A stretch of 17,667 bases of DNA from Acidimicrobiaceae bacterium. Lineage in GTDB: Bacteria; Actinomycetota; Acidimicrobiia; Acidimicrobiales; UBA8592. The stretch is from NCBI GenBank assembly GCA_002724825.1, contig PBPU01000083.1, positions 1 through 17,667 of the forward strand. Direction: 5' to 3'. Shown in pieces: positions 1-7,707 of this stretch (its first letter is position 1; each line of letters starts with the position of its first letter). The notes under the pieces are model-generated. The model was not told the origin of the DNA, searched no databases, and saw nothing but the letters and a program-made list of their open reading frames with translations. Position numbers and translations under genes: made by a program.

Positions 1-752
1 ACCTAACTGTTACCGATGCAAGAGTAATTTTCGGAGGAGTACGAGCAGTTGATGGGGTCTCATTTGAAGTTGAAGCCGGAAAAGTCACCGGAGTCATCGG
101 ATCTAATGGAGCAGGCAAAACAACATTATTCAATGCCATAACTGGGCATGCTAAAAATGCAGAAGGAATATTCACACTTGACGGAGTTGAACTATCGAAT
201 AAGCCAATCTTCACTCGTTCTCTTTCTGGCCTTGGGCGAACATTCCAAAATTTGAATCTCCATGGAGATATTCGAGTTCTCGATCATGCTTTAATTGGGC
301 TGGAAAGAGAAATGCACTACGGAAGAGTCTCAGAAGCATTCCGACTACCTCATGTTGTTCGAAACGAACGCAAAGCCTATGAAAGAGCCGCAGAGCTCCT
401 AGATCACATGGAGTTATTAGAATATTGGGAGGAAAAAGTAGACGACCTCCCCTACGGCCTCCAAAAACGTGTTGACGTAGCCCGAGGACTAGCTACTAAT
501 CCATCTGTCCTTCTCTTAGACGAGCCCGCAGCAGGACTACCAACAGCTGAAGCACTTCAGATGATGGACCATGTCATTGAATATGCCGAGCATATTGGAT
601 GCGGAGTTATCGTAATCGAACATAATGTCGAGCTTGTAGCTGATGTTTGCCCTCGAGTAATTGTCATGGACGCAGGAAAGATTTTGGCAGACGGTACAGC
701 AGAATCTGTGATGCAAAACGAAGATGTTATTGCCGCATACTTAGGAACTTAA
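1..752 (+). CDS. livG: LivG-like ABC transporter ATP-binding protein (5' end cut by window)
   Basis: This is an ATPase subunit of a branched-chain amino-acid-type (HAAT) ABC importer, acting at the inner face of the membrane. The reading frame is open from base 3, so only a few N-terminal residues lie outside the window. Among the visible residues, Walker A is GSNGAGKTT (33-41), the Q-loop region is RTFQN, the ABC signature is the LivG-like LPYGLQKR (about 149-156), and Walker B is LLLDEP (about 170-175), followed by the switch region VIVIEHNV. About 249 residues are visible, matching the usual LivG length of about 250. The TTG at 252 is an internal Leu, not a start, because it lies after Walker A. 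The TAA stop is one base before the ATG of the LivF-like partner, so the two are co-transcribed. The transported substrate (amino acid, amide or urea) cannot be told from the ATPase. Confidence 0.93.
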   Translation, partial: LTVTDARVIFGGVRAVDGVSFEVEAGKVTGVIGSNGAGKTTLFNAITGHAKNAEGIFTLDGVELSNKPIFTRSLSGLGRTFQNLNLHGDIRVLDHALIGLEREMHYGRVSEAFRLPHVVRNERKAYERAAELLDHMELLEYWEEKVDDLPYGLQKRVDVARGLATNPSVLLLDEPAAGLPTAEALQMMDHVIEYAEHIGCGVIVIEHNVELVADVCPRVIVMDAGKILADGTAESVMQNEDVIAAYLGT

Positions 753-753
753 A

Positions 754-1464
754 ATGAGCCAACTTATCATCTCTGACCTCAAAGTAGGATATAAAAAAAA
801 TGAAGTTATTCACGGACTCAACATTGAGGTTAACTCAGGCGAGCGCGTGGCACTCCTTGGAGCAAACGGAGCTGGAAAATCTACTGTCCTAAAGACAATT
901 TCAGGACTTTTGACCCCTAACGAAGGCTCTATCCGATTTAACGGGGACGACATTGGCGGCAGCTCACCGGCCGACATAGTAGATCGCGGGATTGTCCATG
1001 TTCCTGAAGGAAGGAGAGTTTTCCCGGCTCTTAACGTTGAAGATAACCTCAAAGTCGCCAACTACCGCAAAGGGCCAGAAAGCTTAGCTGAGGGATTAGA
1101 ATCGGCGTACGCAGCATTTCCAATCCTTGAAGAACGGAAAAAGCAACCAGCTGGACTTCTAAGCGGAGGCCAACAACAAATGCTGTCCCTAGCTAGAGCT
1201 ATCATTGCGAAACCAAAATTCTTACTTATTGATGAAATGTCGCTTGGTCTAGCGCCCTTGTTGGTCAAAGAGTTCTATCAAACTCTTGATTCCCTCTTTA
1301 GTAGTGAAATATCTTTACTTCTTGTTGAACAAAATGCTGGTATGGCTTTAGCACATTGCTCTCGATTTTATGTCATCAGAAACGGCGATCTAGTCCTTCA
1401 AGGAGACTCGGAAGAATACCGAGATGACCCAACGAGACTTCAGCCTGCTTATCTAGGACAATAA
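754..1464 (+). CDS. livF: LivF-like ABC transporter ATP-binding protein
   Basis: This is the second ATPase of the branched-chain amino-acid-type importer, pairing with the LivG-like protein just upstream. At 236 aa it matches the LivF family length. Walker A is GANGAGKST (36-44), the family segment VPEGRRVFPALNVEDNL sits at 83-99, the signature is LSGGQQQ (136-142), and Walker B is FLLIDEMSLGL around D160/E161, with the switch region LLLVEQN after it. The Pro usual after the Walker B Glu is Met here, a minor variation. The ATG follows the upstream stop by one base, which suggests translational coupling. It is the last gene of this + strand unit; the next gene is convergent, and no convincing stem with a U-run is visible in the 52 bases between them. 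Confidence 0.95.
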   Translation: MSQLIISDLKVGYKKNEVIHGLNIEVNSGERVALLGANGAGKSTVLKTISGLLTPNEGSIRFNGDDIGGSSPADIVDRGIVHVPEGRRVFPALNVEDNLKVANYRKGPESLAEGLESAYAAFPILEERKKQPAGLLSGGQQQMLSLARAIIAKPKFLLIDEMSLGLAPLLVKEFYQTLDSLFSSEISLLLVEQNAGMALAHCSRFYVIRNGDLVLQGDSEEYRDDPTRLQPAYLGQ

Positions 1465-1516
1465 TACTTTTAGGTATAACTTGAGGAGCGCCATAGAGCC
1501 TTTATTTCCGTCTCTA

Positions 1517-2701
1517 TCACCTGTAAAGGTAATGCTCTGTAACATTTGAGAACTTCTCTTCTCCTAGAAGCGCAAGAGTTCTATCTACGTCTGCAGCCAA
1601 CACTGAAAGCACTTTTTCGACTCCCTGCTCCCCCCCTGCCGCAAGGCCCCAATACCATGGCCTGCCTCCACACGCAGCGGTCGCCCCTATAGCACGGGCC
1701 TTTATAATATCTTCTCCTCTTCGGATCCCTCCGTCTAGAAAAACTTCCGCACGATGCCCAACTGCATGAACAACTGATTCAAAAATGCTGGCTACACCCG
1801 GCACGAAACTCATCTGACGACCACCATGATTGGAGACAATTACGCCATCTGCACCCGCATCGACAGCGCTAATAGCGTCCTCTGGAGTCATCACGCCCTT
1901 TACGAGAAGAGGACCTGACCATCTTTTTCGTATTAATTCTAAATCATCCCATGTTCTAGTTTGATCGACTAATTCACGATCTGTGTATTCACCAATCGAG
2001 CTTGCATCGTCCCCAGCAGCGAAACCAGCTAAGTTAGCAAATGTTATGTCAGGCCCGTTTAGAAGGCCCAACAACCATTTAGGTTTACGCAGGGTATTCA
2101 ATGCATTCTTGGGGCGGATACGAACTGGAAGAGACATGCCATTAGCTAAATCACGTTCTCGTTTACCAACAACCGGAACATCAACGGTGACAACCAGTGC
2201 TTCATAACCGGAATTTCCCGCCCTATCTATTAATGAGTTGACGACTTCTTCGTTTCCCCATAGATAGAGTTGAAACCAAAGTCGCCCATTTGATACTGAA
2301 GCGATTTCTTCAAGTGTGTACCCCGAGGCGGTACTCACGCAAAATATTGCTCCTGCTCGATCAGCAGCTTTTGCGACTGCCAGTTCTCCTTGCGGGTGAG
2401 CAATCGTGGCCATCCCAGATGGTGAAAGAATAAACGGCAGGTCAGCTTTTTGCCCGAAAATTTTCGCTGAAATGTCACGGTTTGAAACGTCAGTTAAAAA
2501 CTTAGGGCGGAGTTTAATTTCATTCAGAGAACGACGATTGGCTGCGATTGCAAGCTCCCCGTCAGCACCCCCATCAATAAAATCCCAAACCATCTTCGGA
2601 AGTTTTCGCCTAGAGATTTCCCGAGCGTCACCAACAGTGTTTATTGCATCTACACCAGTTCGATTTTTGGCAAGCATTTTAGCTATCTGAGAAAATTTCA
2701 T
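1517..2701 (-). CDS. FMN-dependent alpha-hydroxy-acid oxidase/dehydrogenase (LldD / glycolate oxidase family)
   Basis: This enzyme should oxidise a 2-hydroxy acid to the 2-keto acid using FMN in a TIM barrel. It is 394 aa, normal for the family. Visible landmarks are LPKMVWDFIDGGADGE (34-49), the FMN-binding region LSPSGMA (92-98), QLYLW (144-148), TVDVPVVGKRERD (172-184), the FMN-contacting Lys in LVKGV (K268), and the active-site motif SNHGGRQ with catalytic H292 and substrate-binding R295. By alignment to glycolate oxidase, the substrate-binding Tyr24 is Phe41 here, while Tyr129 is kept (Y146). The substrate may therefore be unusual. The start has AGGAA five bases upstream of ATG. It lies downstream of the two P450 genes on the same strand but after a 166-base gap, so it may have its own promoter. 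L-lactate, mandelate or mycofactocin-type substrates cannot be separated by eye. Confidence 0.9.
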   Translation of the reverse strand: MKFSQIAKMLAKNRTGVDAINTVGDAREISRRKLPKMVWDFIDGGADGELAIAANRRSLNEIKLRPKFLTDVSNRDISAKIFGQKADLPFILSPSGMATIAHPQGELAVAKAADRAGAIFCVSTASGYTLEEIASVSNGRLWFQLYLWGNEEVVNSLIDRAGNSGYEALVVTVDVPVVGKRERDLANGMSLPVRIRPKNALNTLRKPKWLLGLLNGPDITFANLAGFAAGDDASSIGEYTDRELVDQTRTWDDLELIRKRWSGPLLVKGVMTPEDAISAVDAGADGVIVSNHGGRQMSFVPGVASIFESVVHAVGHRAEVFLDGGIRRGEDIIKARAIGATAACGGRPWYWGLAAGGEQGVEKVLSVLAADVDRTLALLGEEKFSNVTEHYLYR

Positions 2702-2867
2702 ACTAGTTCCTGTCGTCCTCGCTAACAGACCACACTGTGCGCCCCTTTTTCAATTACATGAATTGTCCCTTGTAGGAATTAGAAAAAGACTAGCAGCACT
2801 TTCGAGAAGATCATAGGTGATTACCTGAGGTGAAAAATTTTCATTTAACTCAGAATAAATAGCTGTA

Positions 2868-4073
2868 TTACTTCTTTTCGAAAATGACTGGGTACTTACC
2901 GAAATACGGTCTCGTTGTAGAATCGTCCATTACTGGAGGGTTGTTTGGGTCAGGGCTGCAGCCATTTAAAAACAGTGTCTGTACAGCGACTGGAACTAGG
3001 CCAAACAAATGGTTCTCTTCAGTCGAGTTCGTATCGAATACAAGCCCTGCTGCTAGATCCTGGCCTATACAGGCATGCATTCCTTGTCCAAAACTCAAAC
3101 CCCAAGGGCTAACGCCATCTGTAAGTTGCCGATTTGGATTAAATTCTTCTGCATCATCACCGAAGAGACCTTTATCCCTGTTAACAGTTTCTAGGTCAAT
3201 CACTACCCTGTCGCCTTCTTGAATCTTAACCCCAGAAGTAAGTTCAATTTCTTCAAGAGCCCATCGAGCTGCAGTTGGTGAGGAGGGTTGAAGTCTAATT
3301 GTCTCGTGAGTAGCTCTCTGGAGAAACACCTTATCGCTGTAAGCCCTCTCTCTATCTTCGGGATGAGTTTCAAGCCATTTAAATATATTGTGAATTACTC
3401 TAGTTAAAGCAGTAGCGGACGTATGCGCCCCAGCTAAAAGATAGAAAGCTATTTCTCTTCGAAGTGATTCTCTAGTCATAGGTACTTTGTCTTCATTGCG
3501 TAAGAGAACCAAAAGAACGTCCCGCGGTAAATCACTTTCCTCGATCTCACCCCTTTCAAATTTTTCCAGAAGATGTCGACGAAGTTGGATGCCGGGCTCA
3601 AGAAATTCGTCATCAAAAGCTTCAAGTTTTTCTTGGATTTCAGCCCGCTTTTCATCTACGTCACCCGTGTAGAAACCTAACGTGGCCCCCTCGATAAAGG
3701 AGGTTAGATAGTCGTACAGCCTGTCTGTTTCTTCATAGGTCCCTAAAGGCCGATCAACTCCAGCAGTTAACGCAGCTAAATTCATCATCAGCTGATGGCC
3801 AAAGTCGACTAATTCAGCGCGTCCGTCTTCAAGATAAGGGTTAACAGTGTCCTGAATAATTTTTGGAAACATCTCTCTTTCATATTCAAAAAAAGTGTCG
3901 CGACGGAATAAGCGATTTTCCAAACGTCGTCGTTGCCTGTGCTGATCTCCATGAAGATTGACAACTACGTCTTCCATCACAACTTCTCCAGCATCGTATA
4001 GTGCTTGTCGAAGTGCTTTATGCCTATAGCACTCTCTAGCATCTTCCGGTTTAGTTATAGTGATGTCCGCCAT
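2868..4073 (-). CDS. Atypical cytochrome P450 (tandem copy A)
   Basis: This is a soluble bacterial heme-thiolate monooxygenase-family protein. The ATG at 4073 is chosen because AGAGG lies seven bases upstream and because a longer reading would overlap the preceding gene; this gives 401 aa. The K-helix ExxR is E257-T-I-R260 and the heme loop is FGQGMHACIG with ligand C335. Three features are odd. The protein begins almost directly at the helix C region (RRRLENRLFRR, 48-58), so a normal N-terminal sheet region is short or missing. The I-helix motif is AGAHTSA (214-220), with His217 where most P450s have Asp or Glu. After the heme loop the usual LAR is replaced by LAAG and an extra acidic segment (343-357). 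It is clearly paralogous to the P450 just upstream, 43 bases away. The substrate is unknown. The ferredoxin at 7454-7669 could be an electron donor (inference). Confidence 0.9.
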   Translation of the reverse strand: MADITITKPEDARECYRHKALRQALYDAGEVVMEDVVVNLHGDQHRQRRRLENRLFRRDTFFEYEREMFPKIIQDTVNPYLEDGRAELVDFGHQLMMNLAALTAGVDRPLGTYEETDRLYDYLTSFIEGATLGFYTGDVDEKRAEIQEKLEAFDDEFLEPGIQLRRHLLEKFERGEIEESDLPRDVLLVLLRNEDKVPMTRESLRREIAFYLLAGAHTSATALTRVIHNIFKWLETHPEDRERAYSDKVFLQRATHETIRLQPSSPTAARWALEEIELTSGVKIQEGDRVVIDLETVNRDKGLFGDDAEEFNPNRQLTDGVSPWGLSFGQGMHACIGQDLAAGLVFDTNSTEENHLFGLVPVAVQTLFLNGCSPDPNNPPVMDDSTTRPYFGKYPVIFEKK

Positions 4074-4116
4074 GGTAAGACCTCTAATCGTTTCTAATAT
4101 CTTAGGCTTACGTAGT

Positions 4117-5328
4117 TTAACCGTCACTTTCGGAAGTAAACACAACCGGGTATTTAGAGAAGTGCTTTCTCTCAGAATTTAAATCTAACTCAGGAGGGTT
4201 TTTTTCATCTTTTCTTCCTCCTGCCGATAGAAGTGCATGAACCATTACAGACACTGTTCCGTATAAGGATTCTTCACTAGGTCGTGACTCATCAATCTCC
4301 AAACCCCCGTCGAGTTCGGCGCCGACACAAGCATGAGAACCAGCACCAAAGCTCATACCCCAACGAGCAACCCCATCGGGGACCTCGCGGTGTGGATCAA
4401 AGATGTTAGCTGTGTCACCAAAGATTTCTGGATCTCGATTGGCTTCAATTAAATTGAGGACAACATGCGACCCCATCGGCAGCAGAGTTCCATCTGATAA
4501 CTCAACATCTTCAAGCGGTGTTCGTAACGCGACAGGGCTTGCAGGACTTAGCCTAAGAGACTCGTGCATACAGCGTTGAACAAAGGGAAGGTCATTTCTA
4601 GCTCGTTTAAGGTCATCTGGGTGCTGTTCTCCCCATGAGAATAAATCATCTACAGTATGAGTAAAGGCATTGGCAGTCGAATGCGCCCCAGCCTGTAGAT
4701 AAAAACATATCTCACGAAATACGACATCTTCATCCAAATTGAGAGATTCAGCGTTACGCAAAAGCGTAGTAAATACATCCCTAGGTAGGCTTTCTTCAGA
4801 TATTTTTCCACTTTCGAAATCAGAGATTAGCGCTTCACGTCGCTTTTTTGAAGCTAGGAAGAAATCTTCATGGAAAGATTCCATAGCTTTCTTAACTTCA
4901 GCCCGAACTTCATCCTTGTCTCGAGTGGAATGCATAATGGTCGCTCCTTCGCTGAATTTCTTTACCATTGAGTACATGAGTTCTGTTTGATCTTCATTGC
5001 GTGGATCTTGGTCTATTCCTGCGATAGTCGCAGTGAGATTCATTGCACACCTGTATCCAATTTGTGCAAGGTCTCCGGCGCCTTTTTCGACAAAAGGCTT
5101 CATCGTAGCGTCAATCGTTTGACCAAGTATCTCATGCTCCCAATAACTGAAAATCTCTCGTCTAAATAAACGATTTTCTAGTCTCCTTCGTTCTCGATGC
5201 TCCAATCCATGTAGATCAAGTAGGGTTCCCTCCATAACGATTGCACCTTCTGTATAGCCAGCCTGCCGAAGGTGTTTTGACCTAAAGGCTTCCTTGACAT
5301 GCAACCAATTAGAAAGCTCGATCATCAT
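4117..5328 (-). CDS. Atypical cytochrome P450 (tandem copy B)
   Basis: This paralogue of the neighbouring P450 is co-oriented with it. The start is one of two adjacent ATGs (5328 or 5325); AGAGGG lies 4 or 7 bases upstream respectively, and the second ATG is spaced slightly better. Counting from the second Met, ExxR is E255-S-L-R258 and the heme loop is FGAGSHACVG with C333. The I-helix reads AGAHSTA, with His215 at the normally acidic position. Like copy A it starts near helix C (RRRLENRLFRR, 47-57), lacks the Arg of the usual CxGxxLAR motif, has an acidic insertion after the heme loop (about 341-352), and ends in a shared FxKYPVxF tail. The shared oddities indicate a duplicated, divergent P450 subfamily. 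It diverges from the epoxide-hydrolase-like gene across 51 bases, so the two could share regulation. The substrate is unknown. Confidence 0.9.
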   Translation of the reverse strand: MMIELSNWLHVKEAFRSKHLRQAGYTEGAIVMEGTLLDLHGLEHRERRRLENRLFRREIFSYWEHEILGQTIDATMKPFVEKGAGDLAQIGYRCAMNLTATIAGIDQDPRNEDQTELMYSMVKKFSEGATIMHSTRDKDEVRAEVKKAMESFHEDFFLASKKRREALISDFESGKISEESLPRDVFTTLLRNAESLNLDEDVVFREICFYLQAGAHSTANAFTHTVDDLFSWGEQHPDDLKRARNDLPFVQRCMHESLRLSPASPVALRTPLEDVELSDGTLLPMGSHVVLNLIEANRDPEIFGDTANIFDPHREVPDGVARWGMSFGAGSHACVGAELDGGLEIDESRPSEESLYGTVSVMVHALLSAGGRKDEKNPPELDLNSERKHFSKYPVVFTSESDG

Positions 5329-5379
5329 ATTTCCCTCTGAGTATTTGCAACCACTAGAAGAAAGGATAGGTTCTGAAAC

Positions 5380-5766
5380 ATGACTAATCCAAATGAAATA
5401 TTTGAAACGTTTTTAGATTCTCTGGAATCGTGCGATATTGACCGAATTCTGAAAAGTTTTACCGAACAGTCCAGCTGGCAGAATGTTCCTCATCCTCCTG
5501 CAGTTGGTATTACCGAGATACGATCCACATTCGAAATTATTGTTCAGCGGAGTTCTCAAATTAAATGGGATATCGTTTCCTCTTCATTCGAAGGCTCCAG
5601 AGGTTGGATTGAAAGAGTTGATCGGTTTTGGATTGATCAGACTGAGTACGCGGTGAGATGCAATGGAGTCTTTGACTTTGATCTGGAAACGTCTTCGATA
5701 CTCTCTGTTCGTGATTATGTTGATTTGGGTGAATGGCGTTCTCGACTAAGTAAAGCAAAGTTATGA
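5380..5766 (+). CDS. Limonene-1,2-epoxide hydrolase family protein
   Basis: This 128-aa NTF2/SnoaL-like fold protein is predicted to hydrolyse an epoxide to a diol in one step. Compared with Rhodococcus limonene-1,2-epoxide hydrolase, the catalytic Arg99, Asp101 and Asp132 correspond to R79 and D81 (in IERVDRF) and D112 (in VRDYVDL). The water-positioning pair Tyr53/Asn55 corresponds to W33/N35 in SSWQNVPHPP. All five positions share a constant offset of 20, with no gap, which makes the family call strong. The Tyr-to-Trp change at the water site is unusual and may alter substrate fit. The ATG at 5380 has a weak purine-rich site (AGGTT) upstream. The gene diverges from two P450 genes and sits close to an SDR and a ferredoxin, so an epoxide made by a P450 is a plausible substrate (inference). 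SnoaL-like isomerase is the alternative. Confidence 0.82.
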   Translation: MTNPNEIFETFLDSLESCDIDRILKSFTEQSSWQNVPHPPAVGITEIRSTFEIIVQRSSQIKWDIVSSSFEGSRGWIERVDRFWIDQTEYAVRCNGVFDFDLETSSILSVRDYVDLGEWRSRLSKAKL

Positions 5767-5776
5767 ACGCTGCTTT
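5752..5776. terminator. Possible weak bidirectional terminator between convergent genes
   Basis: AAAGCA (5752-5757) can pair with TGCTTT (5771-5776) around a 13-base loop. It is followed by two more T's on the + strand, and the T-rich arm precedes the other direction. It lies over the last codons of the epoxide-hydrolase-like gene and the 12-base gap to the convergent amidohydrolase. The stem is only 6 bp and AT-rich, so support is weak. Confidence 0.25.
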
Positions 5777-5778
5777 TT

Positions 5779-7101
5779 CTATTCGTAGGCCTTCTGCCAC
5801 GTAAGGATTTCTCCGGCCCAGTTTCCGACTTTCCAGCCGGGAATACTTCCATGTTCGGGCCACGGTCTGTTTAGATCGACGCGAACACCTCGAGAAATCA
5901 CTTCGCTCAGTCGGGTCTTGTCATTTAGGATTCTGATATCTTCAGTCACATCGCCGTCGACCACTATTACATCGGCGAGTTTTCCCTCTTCGAGTGTTCC
6001 GAGGGTGTCTTCCATCCTCATCGTCCACGCTCCATTTTTTGTCGCAGTGGAAATTGCTTCCACCTCAGTCAGGTTAAGAACTTCCACAAAGAGTTCTAAT
6101 TCTCGAGCGTGCCAGTGGCCATATGGTGTTAGGGCGAAGCCGCTTTCTGATCCAGACACTAACCGAATCCCTGCGTCATAGGCCTTACGAATCATTTTTG
6201 CAGTTTGTTCAATCTCGCCACGGAATATATCTTCCATCCCTGGGCTGGCTCCAACCTTGGAGCCAAAATCAGCCAAATTGGCTAGAAATGTAAATGTTGG
6301 GCAAATAGCAACATCATTTTGGATTACAGCTTCCAGCCCTTCGTCATCCATGAATGAAGCGTGAAGAATGAGAGAAACTCCTTCTTCAGCACATATTTTA
6401 ACGCTCTCTGGGTTTCTGCAATGAGCCATGACTGGAACGCCTAGATCTTTTGCAGCGTTACATGCCGCTCGAACTTCTTCCCTACTCCAGACCATGAGCT
6501 CCCCTGGCCTTCCGGTAAGGGATCCAGTCGCATGCAGTTTTATCCAGTCAGCCCCGTATTTTATATGGCGACGGGTCCACATGATAACTTCATCAACTGA
6601 GTTTACAATTTGCGCATATCCAACGGTGCCTTCATCGGGTATTAAATGTCCAGCGGTTCCTCCAACCGCAGTGAGTAGCGCTTGAACACCTGTCTTCATT
6701 CTTGGCCCCTCTATAACTCCTGCTTCAATGGCATTTCGGATGGACGGGCCGATGCCATGAGCCGTATCAGGGTCAACAAAACTGGTGACTCCAGAACGAA
6801 GAATTTTGAGAAGATTCTGCGTTGTGACGAGGGCAGACATTACAGGGTCACGATGGAAAAAAAGCTCATCGTTTGATTGGACATCATCGAAGGTGGAGTG
6901 GAGATGAGAATCAATTAGTCCAGGCATTATCGTTTTGCCAGTTGCATCTATGAGTTCAGCGTCATTCGCAACTTTAAAGTCATTTTGGTTACCAATACCT
7001 GATATTTTCCCGTCACGAATCCAGAGTGATGTGTTTGGCGCTGGTGGTGTCCCGTTACCATCAACTAGCATTCCATTCGTAATAAGTATTTCAGCAGGCA
7101 T
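5779..7101 (-). CDS. Amidohydrolase-family metal-dependent hydrolase (imidazolonepropionase-like)
   Basis: This 440-aa cytoplasmic hydrolase has the amidohydrolase barrel and composite beta-sandwich. Motifs in order are the N-terminal sandwich with GMLVDGNGTP, the metal-binding HxH in GLIDSHLHS (H66, H68), a possible bridging Lys in DWIKLHATG (K188), further ligands in VMAHC (H227) and LILHASF (H247), and the C-terminal LEEGKLADVIVVDGD typical of this superfamily. The last catalytic position, normally Asp in a GTDSG-like motif, reads GSESG with Glu319. The substrate could be a cyclic amide, lactam or prolidase-type dipeptide; it cannot be assigned. No clear Shine-Dalgarno sequence precedes the ATG. 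A TATGAT hexamer lies 13 bases upstream on the same strand, so the transcript may be almost leaderless. It is divergent from the Dabb-ferredoxin-SDR unit. Confidence 0.88.
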   Translation of the reverse strand: MPAEILITNGMLVDGNGTPPAPNTSLWIRDGKISGIGNQNDFKVANDAELIDATGKTIMPGLIDSHLHSTFDDVQSNDELFFHRDPVMSALVTTQNLLKILRSGVTSFVDPDTAHGIGPSIRNAIEAGVIEGPRMKTGVQALLTAVGGTAGHLIPDEGTVGYAQIVNSVDEVIMWTRRHIKYGADWIKLHATGSLTGRPGELMVWSREEVRAACNAAKDLGVPVMAHCRNPESVKICAEEGVSLILHASFMDDEGLEAVIQNDVAICPTFTFLANLADFGSKVGASPGMEDIFRGEIEQTAKMIRKAYDAGIRLVSGSESGFALTPYGHWHARELELFVEVLNLTEVEAISTATKNGAWTMRMEDTLGTLEEGKLADVIVVDGDVTEDIRILNDKTRLSEVISRGVRVDLNRPWPEHGSIPGWKVGNWAGEILTWQKAYE

Positions 7102-7151
7102 GATATAAGGTTAGATCATAGAATAAGGTAAGACTACAAATGGAGGAACGA
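7102..7151. promoter_or_regulatory. Compact divergent promoter region
   Basis: Fifty bases separate the amidohydrolase start (-) from the Dabb start (+). On the - strand TATGAT (7120-7115) resembles a -10 box and would give a 5-7 base leader. On the + strand TAGAAT (7119-7124) is one mismatch from TATAAT, 27 bases before the Dabb ATG. GGAGG at 7142-7146 is the ribosome-binding site of the Dabb gene. The two promoters would overlap. No convincing -35 boxes are seen. Confidence 0.3.
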
Positions 7152-7454
7152 ATGTTTCGGCATTGTGTAATGCTTAGATTTAAGAATGGCATAACGGAAG
7201 ACGACAAAATACGTGCGTACGAAGGAATTCGAGCACTCCCTGATCATATTGAAGAGGTTCTGTCCTATTCTGTCGGATTTAATGCCGGTTCTCGTAGTGA
7301 CAATTATGACTTAGTGGTAGTGGGCGATTTTGCTTCTGAAACTGATTATGAAACGTATGCAGGGCACGCTAAGCATCAAGAAGTTATTGCTGATTTGATC
7401 GCTCCAATTATTGATAGCCGTACAGCTGTGCAATATGTTTTGGAGGATCAGTAG
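7152..7454 (+). CDS. Dabb (stress-responsive alpha/beta barrel) domain protein
   Basis: This small protein of 100 aa has a dimeric ferredoxin-like fold (Dabb family). It begins with the typical MFRHCVMLRFK strand, continues with a helix (DKIRAYEGIRALPDHI), a second strand (VLSYSVGFNAG) and the family's YDLVVVGDFASETDYETYAGHAKHQEV segment in two parts (about residues 52-78), and ends with a strand (TAVQYVLED). The ATG at 7152 is preferred over the in-frame ATG at 7140 because GGAGG lies five bases before it, inside the longer reading. Some Dabb proteins are cyclases, such as plant olivetolic acid cyclase, but most have no known reaction. The stop overlaps by one base the GTG of the ferredoxin, so the two are translated together. 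A role with the P450/SDR group is inferred from context. Confidence 0.85.
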   Translation: MFRHCVMLRFKNGITEDDKIRAYEGIRALPDHIEEVLSYSVGFNAGSRSDNYDLVVVGDFASETDYETYAGHAKHQEVIADLIAPIIDSRTAVQYVLEDQ

Positions 7455-7669
7455 TGGGTTATCGGATTCGTTTGGATGTCGACGATTGCATGAGCTCAGG
7501 GAAGTGTGTTGCTGATTATCCTTCAGTTTTTGAATTCGACGAGGATGAGCTTGCCTCTCTGAAAGATGAGAGCACGCTTAGCGATGAGGATTGTATTCGT
7601 GTTGCTAGAAACTGCCCGAGTCGAGCTATCTCTGTTTTCGATAGTGATGGAAATGAGATTCCTACGTGA
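7454..7669 (+). CDS. Small ferredoxin, probable [3Fe-4S] P450-type
   Basis: This 71-aa electron carrier of the type usually paired with bacterial P450s starts at a GTG overlapping the Dabb stop (TAGTG). Cluster ligands are C12 and C18 in DDCMSSGKC, and C54 in RNCPSRAI. The middle residue of the C-x5-C spacing is Ser15, not Cys, which points to a [3Fe-4S] or non-standard cluster. An additional Cys47 lies seven residues before the third ligand. The first strand YRIRLDVD and the acidic middle (FDEDEL) are typical for docking to a reductase and a P450. No ferredoxin reductase gene is present in the window. Three P450 genes are, so the likely partners are the tandem pair at 2868-5328 or the one at 13030-14289 (inference). 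Confidence 0.9.
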   Translation: MGYRIRLDVDDCMSSGKCVADYPSVFEFDEDELASLKDESTLSDEDCIRVARNCPSRAISVFDSDGNEIPT

Positions 7670-7707
7670 GTTTGTAATTATGTACCCGAACCTTATTAGG
7701 AGGCCCA

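Noticed and set aside
1465..1516. Terminator between the LivF-like gene and the hydroxy-acid oxidase
   Set aside because: No stem of more than three or four pairs before a T-run could be found.
2831..2843. AT-rich palindrome TGAAAAATTTTCA
   Set aside because: It is short, nearly homopolymeric and has no loop room for a terminator; likely by chance in an AT-rich gap.
4074..4145. N-terminal extension of P450 copy A to an ATG at 4145
   Set aside because: It would overlap the upstream P450 and adds residues unlike the paralogue; ATG 4073 has AGAGG at the right distance.
7140..7151. Upstream ATG for the Dabb gene
   Set aside because: It contains the GGAGG that serves ATG 7152, and the family starts with MFRHCV-type sequence.
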